Shown piece after piece: positions 46,532-59,735 of a stretch of DNA of 64,000 nucleotides. Within the stretch, counting starts at the first letter, position 1. Every line of letters begins with the position of its first letter. This DNA is from Ochrobactrum sp. CM-21-5 (GTDB lineage: Bacteria; Pseudomonadota; Alphaproteobacteria; Rhizobiales; Rhizobiaceae), in the NCBI RefSeq assembly GCF_014253075.1, contig NZ_JACLZJ010000001.1, forward strand, positions 1,364,001 through 1,428,000, written 5' to 3'. The notes below the pieces were generated by a model. The model worked only from the letters and a program-made list of their open reading frames with translations, did no database searches and was not told the DNA's origin. Both the position numbers and the translations under genes were made by a program.

Positions 46532-48418
46532 TTAGTATGCCAGCGCGTTGTCGATGATGGCCTGGTTAACCCGGACAGGATACTGCTTTTGCAATTCTCC
46601 CACGAGTTGTTCCAGAACGTCATCCGACAACGTGGTTGCCAGATATTTCTGCTGTTCTTCCGGAATAGCTTCCGGCCCCGCTGCAGCAGGTTCCGTTACT
46701 TCGGTTACCTTGAACAGAATTTGTGCGGTGTCGGACGGCGCGGCGGCGGTGCCGGTAAGGCCATTCGGGCCACGGAAAATCTGCGCAGCGGCAGCGGAAC
46801 CTATGTCGGCATCGTTGGTCGAGCGGGTTACTCCGCGCTTGGTCTGCTTTTCAAGGCCAAGTTCGGATGCAACGACATCAAGTGTCGCGCCACCGTCAAG
46901 GCGCTTCTTCAGCTCTTCCATGCGCTGATTGAGGCGCTTGATGGCTTCCTCGGCCTTCCATGCGGCGATAACCTTGTCCTTCACTTCATCCAGCGTGCGG
47001 TCGCGGGCAGGAGTGATACCATCGACCTGATACCAGAGATAGCCGATATTGCCCATGGTGAGAGCGTCGTTGTCGAATCCCTGATCTGCCTGAAAAGCGG
47101 CGGTGACAAGAGCTTGAGAATTCGGGAGTTCAATAGGGGCGCCAGACAGATCGTTGCCTTCAGCGTCGATGGCCTCGACAGTTACTGACTTGAGGTTCAG
47201 CTTCTTGGCGACATCTGTCATGGTCGCACCGTCCGAACGTTCCTGTTCGTAAGCGTCATGAATACCGCTGATGCTGCTTGCCGCAATATTCGTGGCAAGC
47301 GTGGCGCGAATTTCACTCTCGACTTCCGCAAGCGGTTTGACATGCGCCGCATCGATCTTTGTCACCCGCAGGATCACAGGACCAAAGCTGCCCTTGACAA
47401 CGGGGCTTATTCCACCTTCGGCCAGCGCAAAGGCTGCGTCTGCAACGGCCTGATCGGGGATAGCCGATTTCTCATAGGTGCCGAGCGTGATGTCGTTTTC
47501 GGTCTTGCCCTGTTCCTTGCCGATATCGACAAAGGTCGTTCCCGCGGCAATTCTGCCATGTGCATCTTGTGCCGCCGTCTCGTCGGCGAAGTTAAGCTGC
47601 TCTATCGTGCGCTTTTCCTGTGAGCTGAAGCGCTCCCTGTTCTTTTCATAATATTCGCTGACCTCTTCCTGCGTCACGGCGGACGGGTCGGCGATGTCTG
47701 CAGGCTCAAGTTTTACATATGTGATCTTGCGATATTCTGGCGCCTTGTACTCATCCTTGTGCGCATCGAAGTAAGACTTGAGTGCCTCTTCGGACGGGGC
47801 AGGGATAGCGTCGGCTTTCTCCGCAGGAATGGAAATGTAGTCAACATTGCGGCTCTCGCCCTGATGAAGAGAGAGCGCCTTGAGCATCGTGTCCGGCATT
47901 TTTATGCCGTCGGTCGCCGCTTCGACAATTTGTTGGCGACGTGCGACTTTCGCACGGTTGTCGAGGTAGTCCTGGGCGCGGATGCCGGATTGCCGTAGCA
48001 CAGCATCGAACTGGGTGCGGCTGAAATTGCCGCTTGCATCCTGAAATGCCGGGTCCTCGCCAGTGAGGCGGGCGATACCGTCCTTGGAAAGGCCAAGCTG
48101 CATGTTGCGTGCTTCTTCATCCAGAACGACACCAGCCGCGAGCTGTGCCAGAACCTGGTTTTCAACGCCAATCGCTTTTGCCTGCTCACGCGTCAGACGC
48201 TGGCGAAACTGCTGCGAAAGCCGCATGAGCTGCTGTTCATAGGCGAACCGGTAGTCGGTCGCGGAGACTTCGGAATCTCCTGCCGTCAATGCGGCGTTGC
48301 CCGATAGTCCACCACGGAAGACATCCGAGATGCCCCAGACCGCAAAGCTCAGAACGAGCAGGCCAAGCAGAAGTTTGGCGATCCAGGATTGAGCGGCTGA
48401 GCGCAGGCTATCGAGCAT
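46532..48418 (-). CDS. PpiD-like periplasmic peptidyl-prolyl isomerase/chaperone
   Basis: A 628-residue protein starting at ATG 48418 ([37 protein letters not shown]), whose single transmembrane helix (about 13-32) anchors it in the inner membrane with the rest in the periplasm. A SurA-like N-terminal chaperone domain ([34 protein letters not shown]) is followed by a parvulin/PpiC domain (about 260-390) and a C-terminal extension. Such proteins sit beside the Sec translocon and assist proteins entering the periplasm. An upstream in-frame ATG at 48487 would add a poor N-terminus and is rejected. The trp genes follow on the same strand. Confidence 0.9.
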   Translation of the reverse strand: MLDSLRSAAQSWIAKLLLGLLVLSFAVWGISDVFRGGLSGNAALTAGDSEVSATDYRFAYEQQLMRLSQQFRQRLTREQAKAIGVENQVLAQLAAGVVLDEEARNMQLGLSKDGIARLTGEDPAFQDASGNFSRTQFDAVLRQSGIRAQDYLDNRAKVARRQQIVEAATDGIKMPDTMLKALSLHQGESRNVDYISIPAEKADAIPAPSEEALKSYFDAHKDEYKAPEYRKITYVKLEPADIADPSAVTQEEVSEYYEKNRERFSSQEKRTIEQLNFADETAAQDAHGRIAAGTTFVDIGKEQGKTENDITLGTYEKSAIPDQAVADAAFALAEGGISPVVKGSFGPVILRVTKIDAAHVKPLAEVESEIRATLATNIAASSISGIHDAYEQERSDGATMTDVAKKLNLKSVTVEAIDAEGNDLSGAPIELPNSQALVTAAFQADQGFDNDALTMGNIGYLWYQVDGITPARDRTLDEVKDKVIAAWKAEEAIKRLNQRMEELKKRLDGGATLDVVASELGLEKQTKRGVTRSTNDADIGSAAAAQIFRGPNGLTGTAAAPSDTAQILFKVTEVTEPAAAGPEAIPEEQQKYLATTLSDDVLEQLVGELQKQYPVRVNQAIIDNALAY

Positions 48419-48636
48419 GGGAAACCCTTCAAGAAGAAAACAAAGCTCGGCTTTCGTTAAATAGAGCCAGTCAGGGGATAACCCCAAGCAAGGTCCCGAT
48501 GCAAGTTCTCATTGAACAAGGATATCCAAGAACGTTGCATTGCGTCGCGAATATGCGTAGTCAGTGGCAAATTTTGGTGCAGGGCTGCCTCCTTATGCAG
48601 CGATGTGCCTGACCTTGATAAGGCGAGGAGAGTGCA

Positions 48637-49401
48637 ATGACTCCGGGAATCCGTCCGCTGGTTGCTGGCAATTGGAAGATGAATGGCACGGGAGAATCCC
48701 TTACCGAACTGCGCGCTATTGCGGCAGGTTTGAGTTCCGATCTTGGTCGCAAGCTTGACGCGGTAATATGTGTGCCTGCGACGCTGTTGTCGCGCGCTGC
48801 CGAAACGCTGGAAGGCGAAACGGTTGGTCTGGGCGGTCAGGATTGCCATCATAAGGCTTCAGGCGCCCATACGGGCGAGGTTTCAGCCGGGATGCTCAAG
48901 GAAACCGGTGCGACACATGTGATCATCGGTCATTCGGAACGCCGCACGGATAACCATGAAAACAACGACATTGTCCGCGCTAAGACGGAAGCCGCATGGG
49001 CCGCAGGTCTCGCAGCGATCGTCTGTGTGGGCGAAACTGCGGATGAACGCGAAGCAGAACGCACCCTGGACGTAATCGGCGCTCAGCTTTCCGGCTCGCT
49101 TCCCGATGGGGTCACCGCGACGAATACAATTGTAGCCTACGAGCCCGTTTGGGCCATTGGCACGGGGCTGACGCCAACGGTTCAGGATGTGCGTGCAGCC
49201 CATGCCTTCATGCGTGAACAGCTTATCGAACGTTTCGGAACGCAGGGCGCTCATCTGCGGCTCCTCTATGGCGGTTCCGTGAAGCCCTCCAATGCGGCGG
49301 AGCTTTTAGGCGTTGCCGATGTGGACGGCGCGCTTGTTGGCGGCGCGAGCTTGAAGGCGGTGGATTTCCTCGCCATATGTGAGACCTATCGCAATTTGTA
49401 A
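48637..49401 (+). CDS. tpiA: Triose-phosphate isomerase
   Basis: Interconverts dihydroxyacetone phosphate and glyceraldehyde-3-phosphate. The 254-residue TIM barrel has [12 protein letters not shown] (Lys and Asn near the N-terminus), VIIGHSERR with the catalytic His, and [11 protein letters not shown] with the catalytic Glu. The phosphate-binding [17 protein letters not shown] and [12 protein letters not shown] close the protein. GGCGAGGAGAG precedes the ATG. It is divergent from the PpiD-like gene across 218 bases. Confidence 0.97.
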   Translation: MTPGIRPLVAGNWKMNGTGESLTELRAIAAGLSSDLGRKLDAVICVPATLLSRAAETLEGETVGLGGQDCHHKASGAHTGEVSAGMLKETGATHVIIGHSERRTDNHENNDIVRAKTEAAWAAGLAAIVCVGETADEREAERTLDVIGAQLSGSLPDGVTATNTIVAYEPVWAIGTGLTPTVQDVRAAHAFMREQLIERFGTQGAHLRLLYGGSVKPSNAAELLGVADVDGALVGGASLKAVDFLAICETYRNL

Positions 49402-49563
49402 GCGTGATCCCTCCTTCGCGTCTATCTTGGATGCGGGGCTTGGATTATTGGACAATAGCGTGTAAAGAGCCGCACTATCGTTTGTATTGCTGCGGTTTCG
49501 GACGGAAAACCGTTTTAAAATTTTCCAGAAACTGCACTATTCAGGATATAAAGACCGTTACTC

Positions 49564-50010
49564 ATGCAAACCGTTGTCATAGTCATTCATTTGTTGATCG
49601 TGCTGGCGCTCGTCGGCGTTGTGCTTATCCAGCGCTCTGAGGGCGGTGGCCTTGGCATTGGTGGTGGTTCGGGCTTCATGACGGCGCGCGGTGCCGCCAA
49701 TGCGCTGACACGCACGACCGCTATTCTGGCGATCGGCTTTTTCGCAACCTCGCTCGTACTCGGCATTATGGCCCGTTACAGCGAGCGTCCGACCGATATT
49801 CTCAATCGTATACCGGCAGCGACCGGAACCCAGACGCAGCCCGCCGGCGGCACTGGTGGCGGCATCCTCAATCAGTTGGGCGGTGAATCTTCCCGCTCCG
49901 GTGAAGACGCTCCTGCATCGGGTGCAGCTCCGGCGCAGCCTGACGGTACTCAGCCGCAAGCACCTGCGACGCCTTCTGCTCCGGCCAATCCGGTTCCAAG
50001 CTCCCAGTAA
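49564..50010 (+). CDS. secG: Preprotein translocase subunit SecG
   Basis: Small accessory subunit of the SecYEG protein-export channel. The first 80 residues carry the canonical two helices: TVVIVIHLLIVLALVGVVLIQRSEGGGLGIGGG and TTAILAIGFFATSLVLGIM. The SecG signature LIQRSEGGGLG is at about residues 19-32. The C-terminal 65 residues form a Gly/Pro/Ala/Gln-rich low-complexity tail, common in alphaproteobacterial SecG. The ATG lies 162 bases after tpiA, in a gap without a gene; a terminator follows. Confidence 0.93.
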   Translation: MQTVVIVIHLLIVLALVGVVLIQRSEGGGLGIGGGSGFMTARGAANALTRTTAILAIGFFATSLVLGIMARYSERPTDILNRIPAATGTQTQPAGGTGGGILNQLGGESSRSGEDAPASGAAPAQPDGTQPQAPATPSAPANPVPSSQ

Positions 50011-50036
50011 AGGGGCAGCTATATTCCAGACTTTTG

Positions 50037-50068
50037 AAAACCGGCCCTGATGGGTCGGTTTTCTTTTT
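50037..50068 (+). terminator. Intrinsic terminator of secG
   Basis: AAAACCGGCCC (50037-50047) pairs with GGGTCGGTTTT (50052-50062), including one G-T pair, around loop TGAT. It is followed by CTTTTT and lies 27 bases past the stop. Confidence 0.9.
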
Positions 50069-50242
50069 ATTAACCATCAACTCCCAAAGTGTTGCAGGCG
50101 GGCAATAGGAATGGTCGAATCGCAATTTGAACTGTTGCGGTGAATTGAGAACTGCCTGCGTTTGACGTAAGGAAAACCAAGTCTGATTGCTCAAGGAGCT
50201 TTCGGGATTTTCGCTTCGCTTTGGATTTTTCGGGAACTGATC

Positions 50243-50935
50243 ATGTTTTCACGCCGTATTCTCATGGCTGGCATCGCAAGTCTTTGCGTAAGCGCCGCCG
50301 TGCCTGCCGTTGCCGCTTCTCCGGTCAATGCCGAGGCTCAGCTTAACGAAGCTGCTGCGAAGGTGCGGAAGATTGCTCTTGCAAGTGATGCAAAGGCGAA
50401 CCCGGAAAAGCAGAAAAAGAAAAGCGCCGGGAAATCGTCGAATGCGGTTAAGGCCAACAAATACAATATCGATCCCAAGTATCGTGCGCAGGAAGTCGCT
50501 TTCAGCGGCTACAAGCCCGGTACGATCGTGATCGATCCGAAGCAGCGCTTCCTTTATCTGGTTGAAACGTCTACCACAGCGCGCCGTTACGGCATTGCCG
50601 TAGGCAAGCAGGGATTGGAATTCAAAGGCACCGGAACAATCAATGCCAAGCGGGAATGGCCGCGCTGGATTCCGACCAAAGACATGATTGAGCGCAATCC
50701 GGCTCAGTATAGCCGTTATAAGAACGGCATGGATGGCGGTCCGGGCAATCCGCTTGGTTCGCGCGCCCTTTATTTGTTCCAGGGAAACAAGGATACATAC
50801 ATCCGTATTCATGGCACCGTTCAGCCCTGGACGATTGGCAGCTCTGCCTCGAATGGCTGCTTCCGCATGATCAACGAAGATGTGATGGACCTTTATGAGC
50901 GTGTCAATCTGGGTACGGAAGTGGTTGTTCTCTGA
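50243..50935 (+). CDS. L,D-transpeptidase (YkuD domain)
   Basis: A 230-residue secreted enzyme of the type that forms 3-3 peptidoglycan crosslinks or links proteins to the wall. Residues 1-25 are a signal peptide (MFSRRILMAGIASLCVSAAVPAVAA). A Lys-rich linker (about 55-70) follows, then the YkuD domain from about 95. The catalytic signature is HG (His190) ... SSASNGCFRM with Cys206. The C-terminal RVNLGTEVVVL is standard. It lies alone between terminators at 50037 and 50959. Exact wall substrate is unknown; rhizobial genomes usually carry many such paralogues. Confidence 0.93.
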   Translation: MFSRRILMAGIASLCVSAAVPAVAASPVNAEAQLNEAAAKVRKIALASDAKANPEKQKKKSAGKSSNAVKANKYNIDPKYRAQEVAFSGYKPGTIVIDPKQRFLYLVETSTTARRYGIAVGKQGLEFKGTGTINAKREWPRWIPTKDMIERNPAQYSRYKNGMDGGPGNPLGSRALYLFQGNKDTYIRIHGTVQPWTIGSSASNGCFRMINEDVMDLYERVNLGTEVVVL

Positions 50936-50958
50936 TCGCAGAGCGGCTATCTGAAAGC

Positions 50959-50990
50959 GGTCGGGCTTTCGAGCCCGGCCTTTTCTTTGT
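50959..50990 (+). terminator. Intrinsic terminator of the L,D-transpeptidase gene
   Basis: GGTCGGGCT (50959-50967) pairs with AGCCCGGCC (50972-50980), one T-G pair, around a TTCG loop; TTTTCTTTG follows. It lies 23 bases past the stop. The remaining bases to pyrG (50990-51209) show no gene. Confidence 0.9.
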
Positions 50991-51197
50991 CCGAACCCGT
51001 CATTTTCTGAACGGAAACTGTGGATTGTCCGCTTCGTCATAGAAAAGTTGGGCGGCGGGCAGTAAGAGGTTCAAACGTATTCGCTCCGGGGTTTTTGCTC
51101 CGGATTTTCTTTGTTCAACGACGATTACCGCCTGGCTTCGATGAAAAAATACTCCGAAGTGCATTTTTTTGTGGCGGAATCAATCAGGAAAGTCTAA

Positions 51198-52838
<1,641 letters not shown>

Positions 52839-52848
52839 AGTGTTTACC

Positions 52849-52875
52849 GCGCCCCTCTGGGGCGCGTTTCGTTTG
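52849..52875 (+). terminator. Intrinsic terminator of pyrG
   Basis: A perfect 8-bp stem (CGCGCCCC 52849-52856, GGGGCGCG 52860-52867) with loop TCT, then TTTCGTTT, 10 bases past the stop. Confidence 0.9.
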
Positions 52876-52949
52876 TGCGCCTTGTTTTTGATGAAAGCGT
52901 ACGCCAGATAAGGTGCCTGCAAGGCATTCAATAAATCGAGGTCTAGGTC

Positions 52950-53783
52950 ATGGCGACTGCCAATCCATCTGTCAAAGTCGGTAATGTTACATTCTCCAAC
53001 GATGGGCCTTTCGCGTTGATCGCGGGACCTTGCCAGATGGAGACGCGCGACCATGCGTTCGACATGGCTGGACGCCTGAAGGAAATTACCGACAAGCTGG
53101 GCATCGGGCTGGTTTACAAGTCGAGCTTTGACAAGGCCAACCGCACCTCGCTCAAGGCGCAGCGCGGCATCGGACTTGAAACGGCTATGGAAGTCTTCTC
53201 CGATCTCAAGAAGGAGTTCGGCTTTCCGGTTCTCACCGATATTCATACGGAAGAGCAATGCGCCGCAGTTGCCCCCGTTGTTGATGTGCTCCAGATTCCG
53301 GCTTTCCTTTGCCGTCAGACCGATCTCTTGATCGCGGCTGCGAATACCGGTCGCGTAGTGAATGTGAAGAAAGGTCAGTTTCTCGCCCCCTGGGACATGA
53401 AGAATGTCCTCGCGAAGATCACGGAAAGCGGCAATCCGAATGTGCTCGCCACCGAGCGCGGCGCATCCTTCGGTTACAACACGCTTGTTTCCGATATGCG
53501 CTCGCTGCCGATCATGGCAGGTTTCGGTTCGCCAGTGGTTTTCGATGCGACTCATTCAGTGCAGCAGCCGGGCGGGCAGGGCGGCTCTTCAGGCGGGCAG
53601 CGCGAATTCGTCGAAACGCTGGCGCGCGCAGCCGTTGCTGTTGGTGTGGCGGGCCTCTTCATTGAAACGCATCAGGACCCGGACAACGCTCCTTCCGACG
53701 GGCCGAACATGGTCCCTATCGACAAAATGGCGGCATTGCTCGAAAAGCTGATGGCTTTCGACCGCATCGCCAAAGAGCTTTAA
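52950..53783 (+). CDS. kdsA: KDO-8-phosphate synthase
   Basis: Condenses phosphoenolpyruvate and arabinose-5-phosphate into 3-deoxy-D-manno-octulosonate-8-phosphate for the lipopolysaccharide core. The 277 residues contain the TIM-barrel motifs [73 protein letters not shown] and [32 protein letters not shown]. The CQMET Cys points to a metal-dependent type, but this is uncertain. It sits between pyrG and eno, each with its own terminator. It complements the lipid A genes at 31-36 kb. Confidence 0.96.
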   Translation: MATANPSVKVGNVTFSNDGPFALIAGPCQMETRDHAFDMAGRLKEITDKLGIGLVYKSSFDKANRTSLKAQRGIGLETAMEVFSDLKKEFGFPVLTDIHTEEQCAAVAPVVDVLQIPAFLCRQTDLLIAAANTGRVVNVKKGQFLAPWDMKNVLAKITESGNPNVLATERGASFGYNTLVSDMRSLPIMAGFGSPVVFDATHSVQQPGGQGGSSGGQREFVETLARAAVAVGVAGLFIETHQDPDNAPSDGPNMVPIDKMAALLEKLMAFDRIAKEL

Positions 53784-53804
53784 AGCGTTCGTTGAGAAGC
53801 TGAC

Positions 53805-53839
53805 AAGGCGGGGGATTCTCCTCCGCCTTTTGTTTGTTT
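53805..53839 (+). terminator. Intrinsic terminator of kdsA
   Basis: A 7-bp stem (AAGGCGG 53805-53811, CCGCCTT 53823-53829) with an 11-base loop, followed by TTGTTTGTTT. It lies 21 bases past the stop. Confidence 0.8.
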
Positions 53840-53907
53840 AGATCATTTTCGCTGCGTTTTAACTGTGGCTGATGCTTAAAGTGGGCCATACGCATATTCT
53901 TTTCTGA

Positions 53908-55290
<1,383 letters not shown>

Positions 55291-55310
55291 TTTTGGTTGA
55301 TAAGATTTAG

Positions 55311-55345
55311 AAAACGGCGGCTTGAAAGCCGCCGTTTTTCTTTTT
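55311..55345 (+). terminator. Intrinsic terminator of eno
   Basis: A perfect 12-bp stem (AAAACGGCGGCT 55311-55322, AGCCGCCGTTTT 55327-55338) around TGAA, followed by TCTTTTT. The A-rich left side may also let it end the minus-strand DUF2165 transcript. Confidence 0.92.
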
Positions 55346-55385
55346 GGCAAGACATGCTTCGATGGAACGGAATATCCGAACAACA

Positions 55386-55901
55386 TTATTCGGCTGTCTC
55401 CTTGTGCAGCATCAACACGACGAGAGCCATCATGCAGGGCAAGGAATAGATCAAGGCCCCAAGCTGGGTATTCAACGGATCTTCCTTTGCCTGCCACGCC
55501 ATGAACCAGTCGCCAGCTACCACCATGAAGCCGAGTCCCCATACGGCTATAGCGCATAAGGCGCCAAGCATTGCCCAGGCTTTGCCTCTGGCGAAATCGA
55601 CATAGCTGCGTCCGATATTGCCGACCATTTTGATCACTCCGACAGTGGCGAAAAGACCCGCCAGGGTTTCCATCAGAGTGATGCCAGCCAGCCCGGCATA
55701 GGGTGCCCATCCCGCGGTAATAGCCCGCCATGTCTGGGCAGGATTGCCGTAAGTATCTGTCATTGCAAGAAGCGGCGCGACTGCATTTTGAGCCGTACCC
55801 GAGAAATCCGCAGTATTATTCAAGAAGCTGAATAAACCCCATAATGCAGGGAACAAAGATATAATAATGCATGCGAGACGTTTTACGAGATTCTCATTCA
55901 T
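55386..55901 (-). CDS. DUF2165-family small integral membrane protein
   Basis: A 171-residue inner-membrane protein with four predicted helices (about 8-27, 67-90, 106-130 and 147-166). The segment TWRAITAGWAPYAGLAGITLMETLAG is characteristic of DUF2165, and the spacing of NNTADF and GDWFMAWQAKE fits the family. The function is unknown. It is convergent with eno and divergent from the DUF1428 gene, with an AT-rich 275-base gap between; both look like accessory genes set into a row of core genes. Confidence 0.8.
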   Translation of the reverse strand: MNENLVKRLACIIISLFPALWGLFSFLNNTADFSGTAQNAVAPLLAMTDTYGNPAQTWRAITAGWAPYAGLAGITLMETLAGLFATVGVIKMVGNIGRSYVDFARGKAWAMLGALCAIAVWGLGFMVVAGDWFMAWQAKEDPLNTQLGALIYSLPCMMALVVLMLHKETAE

Positions 55902-56176
55902 TATGACTATCCATTCTTCACATAGTTTTACGTATAATTGGTTGTAAGTATTAAAAATTTACATATTTAGTTTATTATACATAAGTAACTAGTTGTACTG
56001 CGGCTTGTGTGCCGGTGAAATGTTATCCCGAAACGTCCGCAGGTGATGGGCAGTTGTCAATCTCATTAATTTATTATATTGATATCAATGCATATTGACC
56101 GGCGTTGGCTGTTCCGCTTTCGGGTGAAGTTATCGTTGTGAACATGCTGATGCGGGATAACGAACGGGAGAGAGAA
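55902..56176. other. AT-rich divergent promoter region
   Basis: The 275 bases between the divergent DUF2165 and DUF1428 genes are unusually AT-rich around 55920-55990 and 56060-56095. I see no gene, only space for two promoters. The make-up differs from the neighbouring core genes and suggests acquired DNA. Confidence 0.4.
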
Positions 56177-56530
56177 ATGGCTTACATTGAAGGCTTCGTA
56201 GTTCCGGTTCCTAGAGCCAACAAAGAAAAATATCGCAAACACGCCGCCGCCGCTGCGCCTTTGCTCAAGGAGTTTGGGGTGGTCCGCATGGTCGAGGCCT
56301 GGGGTGATGATGTCCCTGATGGAAAGGTGACAGATTTCAGGCGTGCGGTACAGGCGGAACCCGACGAGGATGTGGTGTTCTCGTGGTTTGAATACCCCGA
56401 CAAGGCCACGCGCGATTCCACCAACCAGAAAATGATGAGCGATCCGCGAATGAAAGCAATGGGCAATGAGATGCCTTTCGACGGAAAGCGGATGATCTTC
56501 GGTGGTTTTGCCACAATTCTTGACGTTTGA
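56177..56530 (+). CDS. DUF1428-family protein
   Basis: A 117-residue protein from ATG 56177 (MAYIEGFVVPVPRANKEKYRKHA), with GGGAGAG 6 bases upstream; the in-frame upstream ATG at 56105 lacks a ribosome site. The family has a dimeric alpha/beta (ferredoxin-like) fold related to YbaA. Conserved parts are the N-terminal YIEGFVVPVP, the segment RMVEAWGDDVPDGKVTDFRRAVQAEPDEDVVFSWFEYP and MPFDGKRMIFGGFATI. The biochemical role is unknown. It is probably transcribed alone. Confidence 0.85.
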   Translation: MAYIEGFVVPVPRANKEKYRKHAAAAAPLLKEFGVVRMVEAWGDDVPDGKVTDFRRAVQAEPDEDVVFSWFEYPDKATRDSTNQKMMSDPRMKAMGNEMPFDGKRMIFGGFATILDV

Positions 56531-56802
56531 AAGCGGCGAGATGCACCGGTTCTGATAATTCCGTTTAAGCGGGGAAGCGCTCCAGGCAACCGGATTTGAT
56601 TCGGTTGCCTTTTATTTTCCCAGAGCGATTCGTTCTGCTGTTATTTGATTCGCTGGCTTTGTTAATGAAATCCGATGAACCGTTCGCTGAGTGTAGCTTC
56701 AGTAAACCTCTGTTAAGCAAAATAATGCTTGATTGTAGGGTACGGATTGACAGCGATGATCGAGATTCGCCGCCGCGTAACATATCCGGGAAGGAAGCTG
56801 AA

Positions 56803-57132
56803 ATGTGGACCAAGCAGAAACGTAAATCCATCCGCGGACGCTTTGTTCTGCCCATTTTGACGGCTGCGTTTCTGAGCTATTTCGGATTTCATGCCTATCA
56901 CGGCGAATATGGCTTGTATGCCCGTATCCAGCTGGAGGAACAAAAGTCGCTCCTCTCCAAAAAACTGGAAAAGATAGCCTCCGAACGTCTGGCGCTTGAA
57001 AAACGTGTCGCACTTTTGCGTGATGGCACGATCGAAAAGGATATGCTTGACGAGCAGGCTCGCAGAGCGCTTAATCTCTCTCATCCTGATGAGTTGACAA
57101 TTATCAACTCAAAGGAAGACAGATCGAATTAA
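56803..57132 (+). CDS. Septum formation initiator, FtsB/DivIC-like
   Basis: A 109-residue bitopic membrane protein starting at ATG 56803, with AAGGAAG six bases upstream; the longer in-frame frame from 56596 has no ribosome site. A short basic cytoplasmic N-terminus is followed by one transmembrane helix (about 14-31) and a periplasmic coiled coil (about 36-70, heptads in LEEQKSLLSKKLEKIASERLALEKRVALLRDG). The ending MLDEQARRALNLSHPDEL is typical of DivIC/FtsB. It would bridge FtsL and FtsQ in the divisome. It sits between eno and pdhA, the usual place in Rhizobiales. Confidence 0.88.
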   Translation: MWTKQKRKSIRGRFVLPILTAAFLSYFGFHAYHGEYGLYARIQLEEQKSLLSKKLEKIASERLALEKRVALLRDGTIEKDMLDEQARRALNLSHPDELTIINSKEDRSN

Positions 57133-57269
57133 CTGAATTCCGGTTAATTGCCTTTTTGTGACATGTTTTTAAGGGTTTGGCAGCATAGCAGCTATGCTCT
57201 GGGTGCATATTGTATCTTGTGATATGCCCGTATAACGTCACAATAGAACGACAATTTAGGGAGCGAGAT

Positions 57270-58310
57270 ATGGCACCGAGGGCTAAAAAGGCGCCTGCTG
57301 GCAAAACGCAGGCGTCTTCTATTAATGCACCCAAGGCACCTGCGCCGGCAAATTTCGAAAAAAAGCAGGAGCTGGAAGCTTATCGCGAGATGCTGTTGAT
57401 TCGGCGTTTCGAAGAAAAGGCAGGTCAGCTTTATGGTATGGGTTTCATCGGCGGCTTCTGCCATCTCTACATCGGACAGGAAGCTGTCGTTGTAGGCATG
57501 CAGATGGCGCTGAAAGAAGGTGATCAGGTAATCACCGCTTACCGTGACCACGGTCATATGCTTGCTGCAGGGATGAGCCCGCGCGGTGTGATGGCCGAAC
57601 TGACCGGACGTCGTGGCGGCCTTTCCAAGGGTAAAGGCGGTTCCATGCATATGTTCTCCAAGGAAAAGAATTTCTACGGCGGGCACGGCATCGTTGGCGC
57701 ACAGGTTTCGCTTGGAACCGGTCTGGCTTTCGCCAACAGCTATCGCGACAACGACAACGTATCGCTGACCTATTTCGGTGATGGCGCCTCGAATCAGGGA
57801 CAAGTCTACGAAAGCTTCAATATGGCGTCGCTATGGAAGCTTCCGGTTGTCTACGTCATCGAGAACAACCGCTATGCGATGGGGACCTCTGTTTCCCGCT
57901 CGTCGGCGGAAACGGATTTCTCCAAACGCGGTCTTTCGTTCAATATCCCTGGTATTCAGGTAGACGGCATGGATGTCCGCGCGGTCAAGGCCGCTGGGGA
58001 TCTCGCGGTGGAGTGGGCGCGCTCCGGCAAGGGCCCGATCATTCTCGATATGCAGACCTATCGCTATCGCGGCCATTCGATGTCGGATCCGGCGAAGTAT
58101 CGCTCGAAGGAAGAAGTGCAGAAGATGCGCTCCGAACACGATCCTATCGAGCAGGTTAAGCAGCGTCTGATCGACAAGGGCTGGGCAACCGAAGAAGAGC
58201 TGAAGGAAATCGACAAGGAAATCCGCGACATTGTCGCTGATTCTGCTGATTTCGCTCAAAACGATCCAGAGCCGGATGTCTCCGAGCTCTACACGGATAT
58301 TCTGCTCTAG
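57270..58310 (+). CDS. pdhA: Pyruvate dehydrogenase E1 component, alpha subunit
   Basis: TPP-dependent decarboxylase subunit, forming an alpha2beta2 E1 with PdhB. The 346-residue product starts at ATG 57270 (MAPRAKKAPAGKTQ), TAGGGAGCGAG upstream. An Ala/Lys-rich N-terminal stretch of about 30 residues precedes the core. Motifs are GFIGGFCHLYIGQEAV, YRDHGHMLAAG, KGGSMHMFS, the TPP signature GDGASNQGQVYESFNMA and the regulatory-loop region YRYRGHSMSDPAKYRSKEE. The gap to pdhB is 18 bases, so both are cotranscribed. Confidence 0.97.
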   Translation: MAPRAKKAPAGKTQASSINAPKAPAPANFEKKQELEAYREMLLIRRFEEKAGQLYGMGFIGGFCHLYIGQEAVVVGMQMALKEGDQVITAYRDHGHMLAAGMSPRGVMAELTGRRGGLSKGKGGSMHMFSKEKNFYGGHGIVGAQVSLGTGLAFANSYRDNDNVSLTYFGDGASNQGQVYESFNMASLWKLPVVYVIENNRYAMGTSVSRSSAETDFSKRGLSFNIPGIQVDGMDVRAVKAAGDLAVEWARSGKGPIILDMQTYRYRGHSMSDPAKYRSKEEVQKMRSEHDPIEQVKQRLIDKGWATEEELKEIDKEIRDIVADSADFAQNDPEPDVSELYTDILL

Positions 58311-58328
58311 TTCGAGGAAGATGTTGTC

Positions 58329-59720
58329 ATGCCAGTAGAAATTCTCATGCCCGCACTTTCCCCGACCATGGAAGAGGGCAAGCTCTCCAAATGGCTCAAG
58401 AAAGAAGGCGACAAGGTTACGTCCGGCGATGTGATCGCTGAAATCGAAACCGACAAGGCTACGATGGAAGTCGAAGCTGTCGATGAAGGCACACTGGGCA
58501 AGCTGCTCGTTGCCGAAGGTACGGAAGGCGTGAAGGTCAATACGCCGATTGCCGTTCTTCTTGGTGACGGCGAAAGCGCCGACGATGCTGCGCCTGCCAA
58601 GAGCGAAGCGCCCAAGGAAGAGACGAAGGCTGAGGATGCCAAGTCTGATGCTGTTAAGCCTGACGCTATTCCGGCTGCGCCGAAGGCGCCAATGCTGGAT
58701 GTTGCAGCTGATCCGGATATTCCTGCCGGGACGGAAATGGTGTCCACGACAGTGCGTGAAGCGCTGCGTGATGCCATGGCTGAAGAAATGCGTCGTGACC
58801 CGACCGTCTTCATCATGGGTGAAGAAGTTGCTGAATATCAGGGCGCTTACAAGATCACTCAGGGTCTTCTGGACGAATTCGGTCCGAAGCGCGTTGTCGA
58901 TACGCCGATTACCGAACATGGTTTTGCAGGCGTCGGCGTCGGCGCAGCTTTTGCAGGCCTGCGTCCGATCGTCGAATTCATGACGTTCAACTTTGCCATG
59001 CAGGCAATTGACCAGATCGTGAACTCCGCCGCCAAGACGCTCTATATGTCGGGTGGCCAAATGGGCGCGCCGATGGTGTTCCGCGGTCCTTCGGGCGCCG
59101 CAGCTCGCGTCGCTGCACAGCATTCACAATGTTTTGCCGCCTGGTACAGCCACATTCCGGGTCTCAAGGTCGTCATGCCTTATACGGCTGCCGACGCCAA
59201 AGGCTTGCTCAAGGCTGCTATCCGCGATCCGAACCCGGTGATTTTCCTCGAAAACGAAATTCTTTACGGTCACCATTTCGACGTACCGAAGATTGACGAT
59301 TTCGTTCTGCCCATTGGCAAGGCCCGCATTCACAAGCAGGGCAAGGACGCCACCATCGTATCCTTCGGCATCGGCATGACCTATGCAGTGAAGGCAGCGG
59401 AAGAACTGGCTGAGCAGGGTATCGACGTTGAAGTCATCGATCTGCGCACGATTCGTCCGATGGATATTCCGACAGTCGTGGAATCGGTCAAGAAGACCGG
59501 TCGTCTTGTAACTGTGGAAGAGGGTTTCCCGCAGTCTTCCGTTGGCACTGAAATTGCCACCCGCGTCATGCAGCAGGCATTCGACTATCTCGACGCACCG
59601 ATCCTGACCATTGCTGGCAAGGACGTTCCAATGCCTTATGCTGCAAACTTGGAAAAGCTGGCGCTTCCGAGCGTTGCCGAAGTGGTCGAAGCGGTTAAAA
59701 CCGTTACCTATACCGCGTAA
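58329..59720 (+). CDS. pdhB: Pyruvate dehydrogenase E1 component, beta subunit with lipoyl domain
   Basis: The 463 residues are about 130 longer than an ordinary E1 beta. The excess is an N-terminal lipoyl domain (1-80) with the lipoylated lysine Lys43 in [12 protein letters not shown], followed by an Ala/Lys/Glu-rich linker (about 85-120). The beta-subunit core follows from [14 protein letters not shown]. Core motifs are [61 protein letters not shown] and [13 protein letters not shown]. This fused form is known in alphaproteobacteria. It follows pdhA by 18 bases and precedes pdhC by 15. Confidence 0.97.
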   Translation: MPVEILMPALSPTMEEGKLSKWLKKEGDKVTSGDVIAEIETDKATMEVEAVDEGTLGKLLVAEGTEGVKVNTPIAVLLGDGESADDAAPAKSEAPKEETKAEDAKSDAVKPDAIPAAPKAPMLDVAADPDIPAGTEMVSTTVREALRDAMAEEMRRDPTVFIMGEEVAEYQGAYKITQGLLDEFGPKRVVDTPITEHGFAGVGVGAAFAGLRPIVEFMTFNFAMQAIDQIVNSAAKTLYMSGGQMGAPMVFRGPSGAAARVAAQHSQCFAAWYSHIPGLKVVMPYTAADAKGLLKAAIRDPNPVIFLENEILYGHHFDVPKIDDFVLPIGKARIHKQGKDATIVSFGIGMTYAVKAAEELAEQGIDVEVIDLRTIRPMDIPTVVESVKKTGRLVTVEEGFPQSSVGTEIATRVMQQAFDYLDAPILTIAGKDVPMPYAANLEKLALPSVAEVVEAVKTVTYTA

Positions 59721-59735
59721 CGAAAGGGTCTGGAC

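Noticed and set aside
56664..56690. Possible CtrA site (TTAA-N7-TTAA) before the ftsB-like gene
   Set aside because: Only one half-site matches; the other reads GTAA or TAAA depending on spacing. Too weak to report as a feature.
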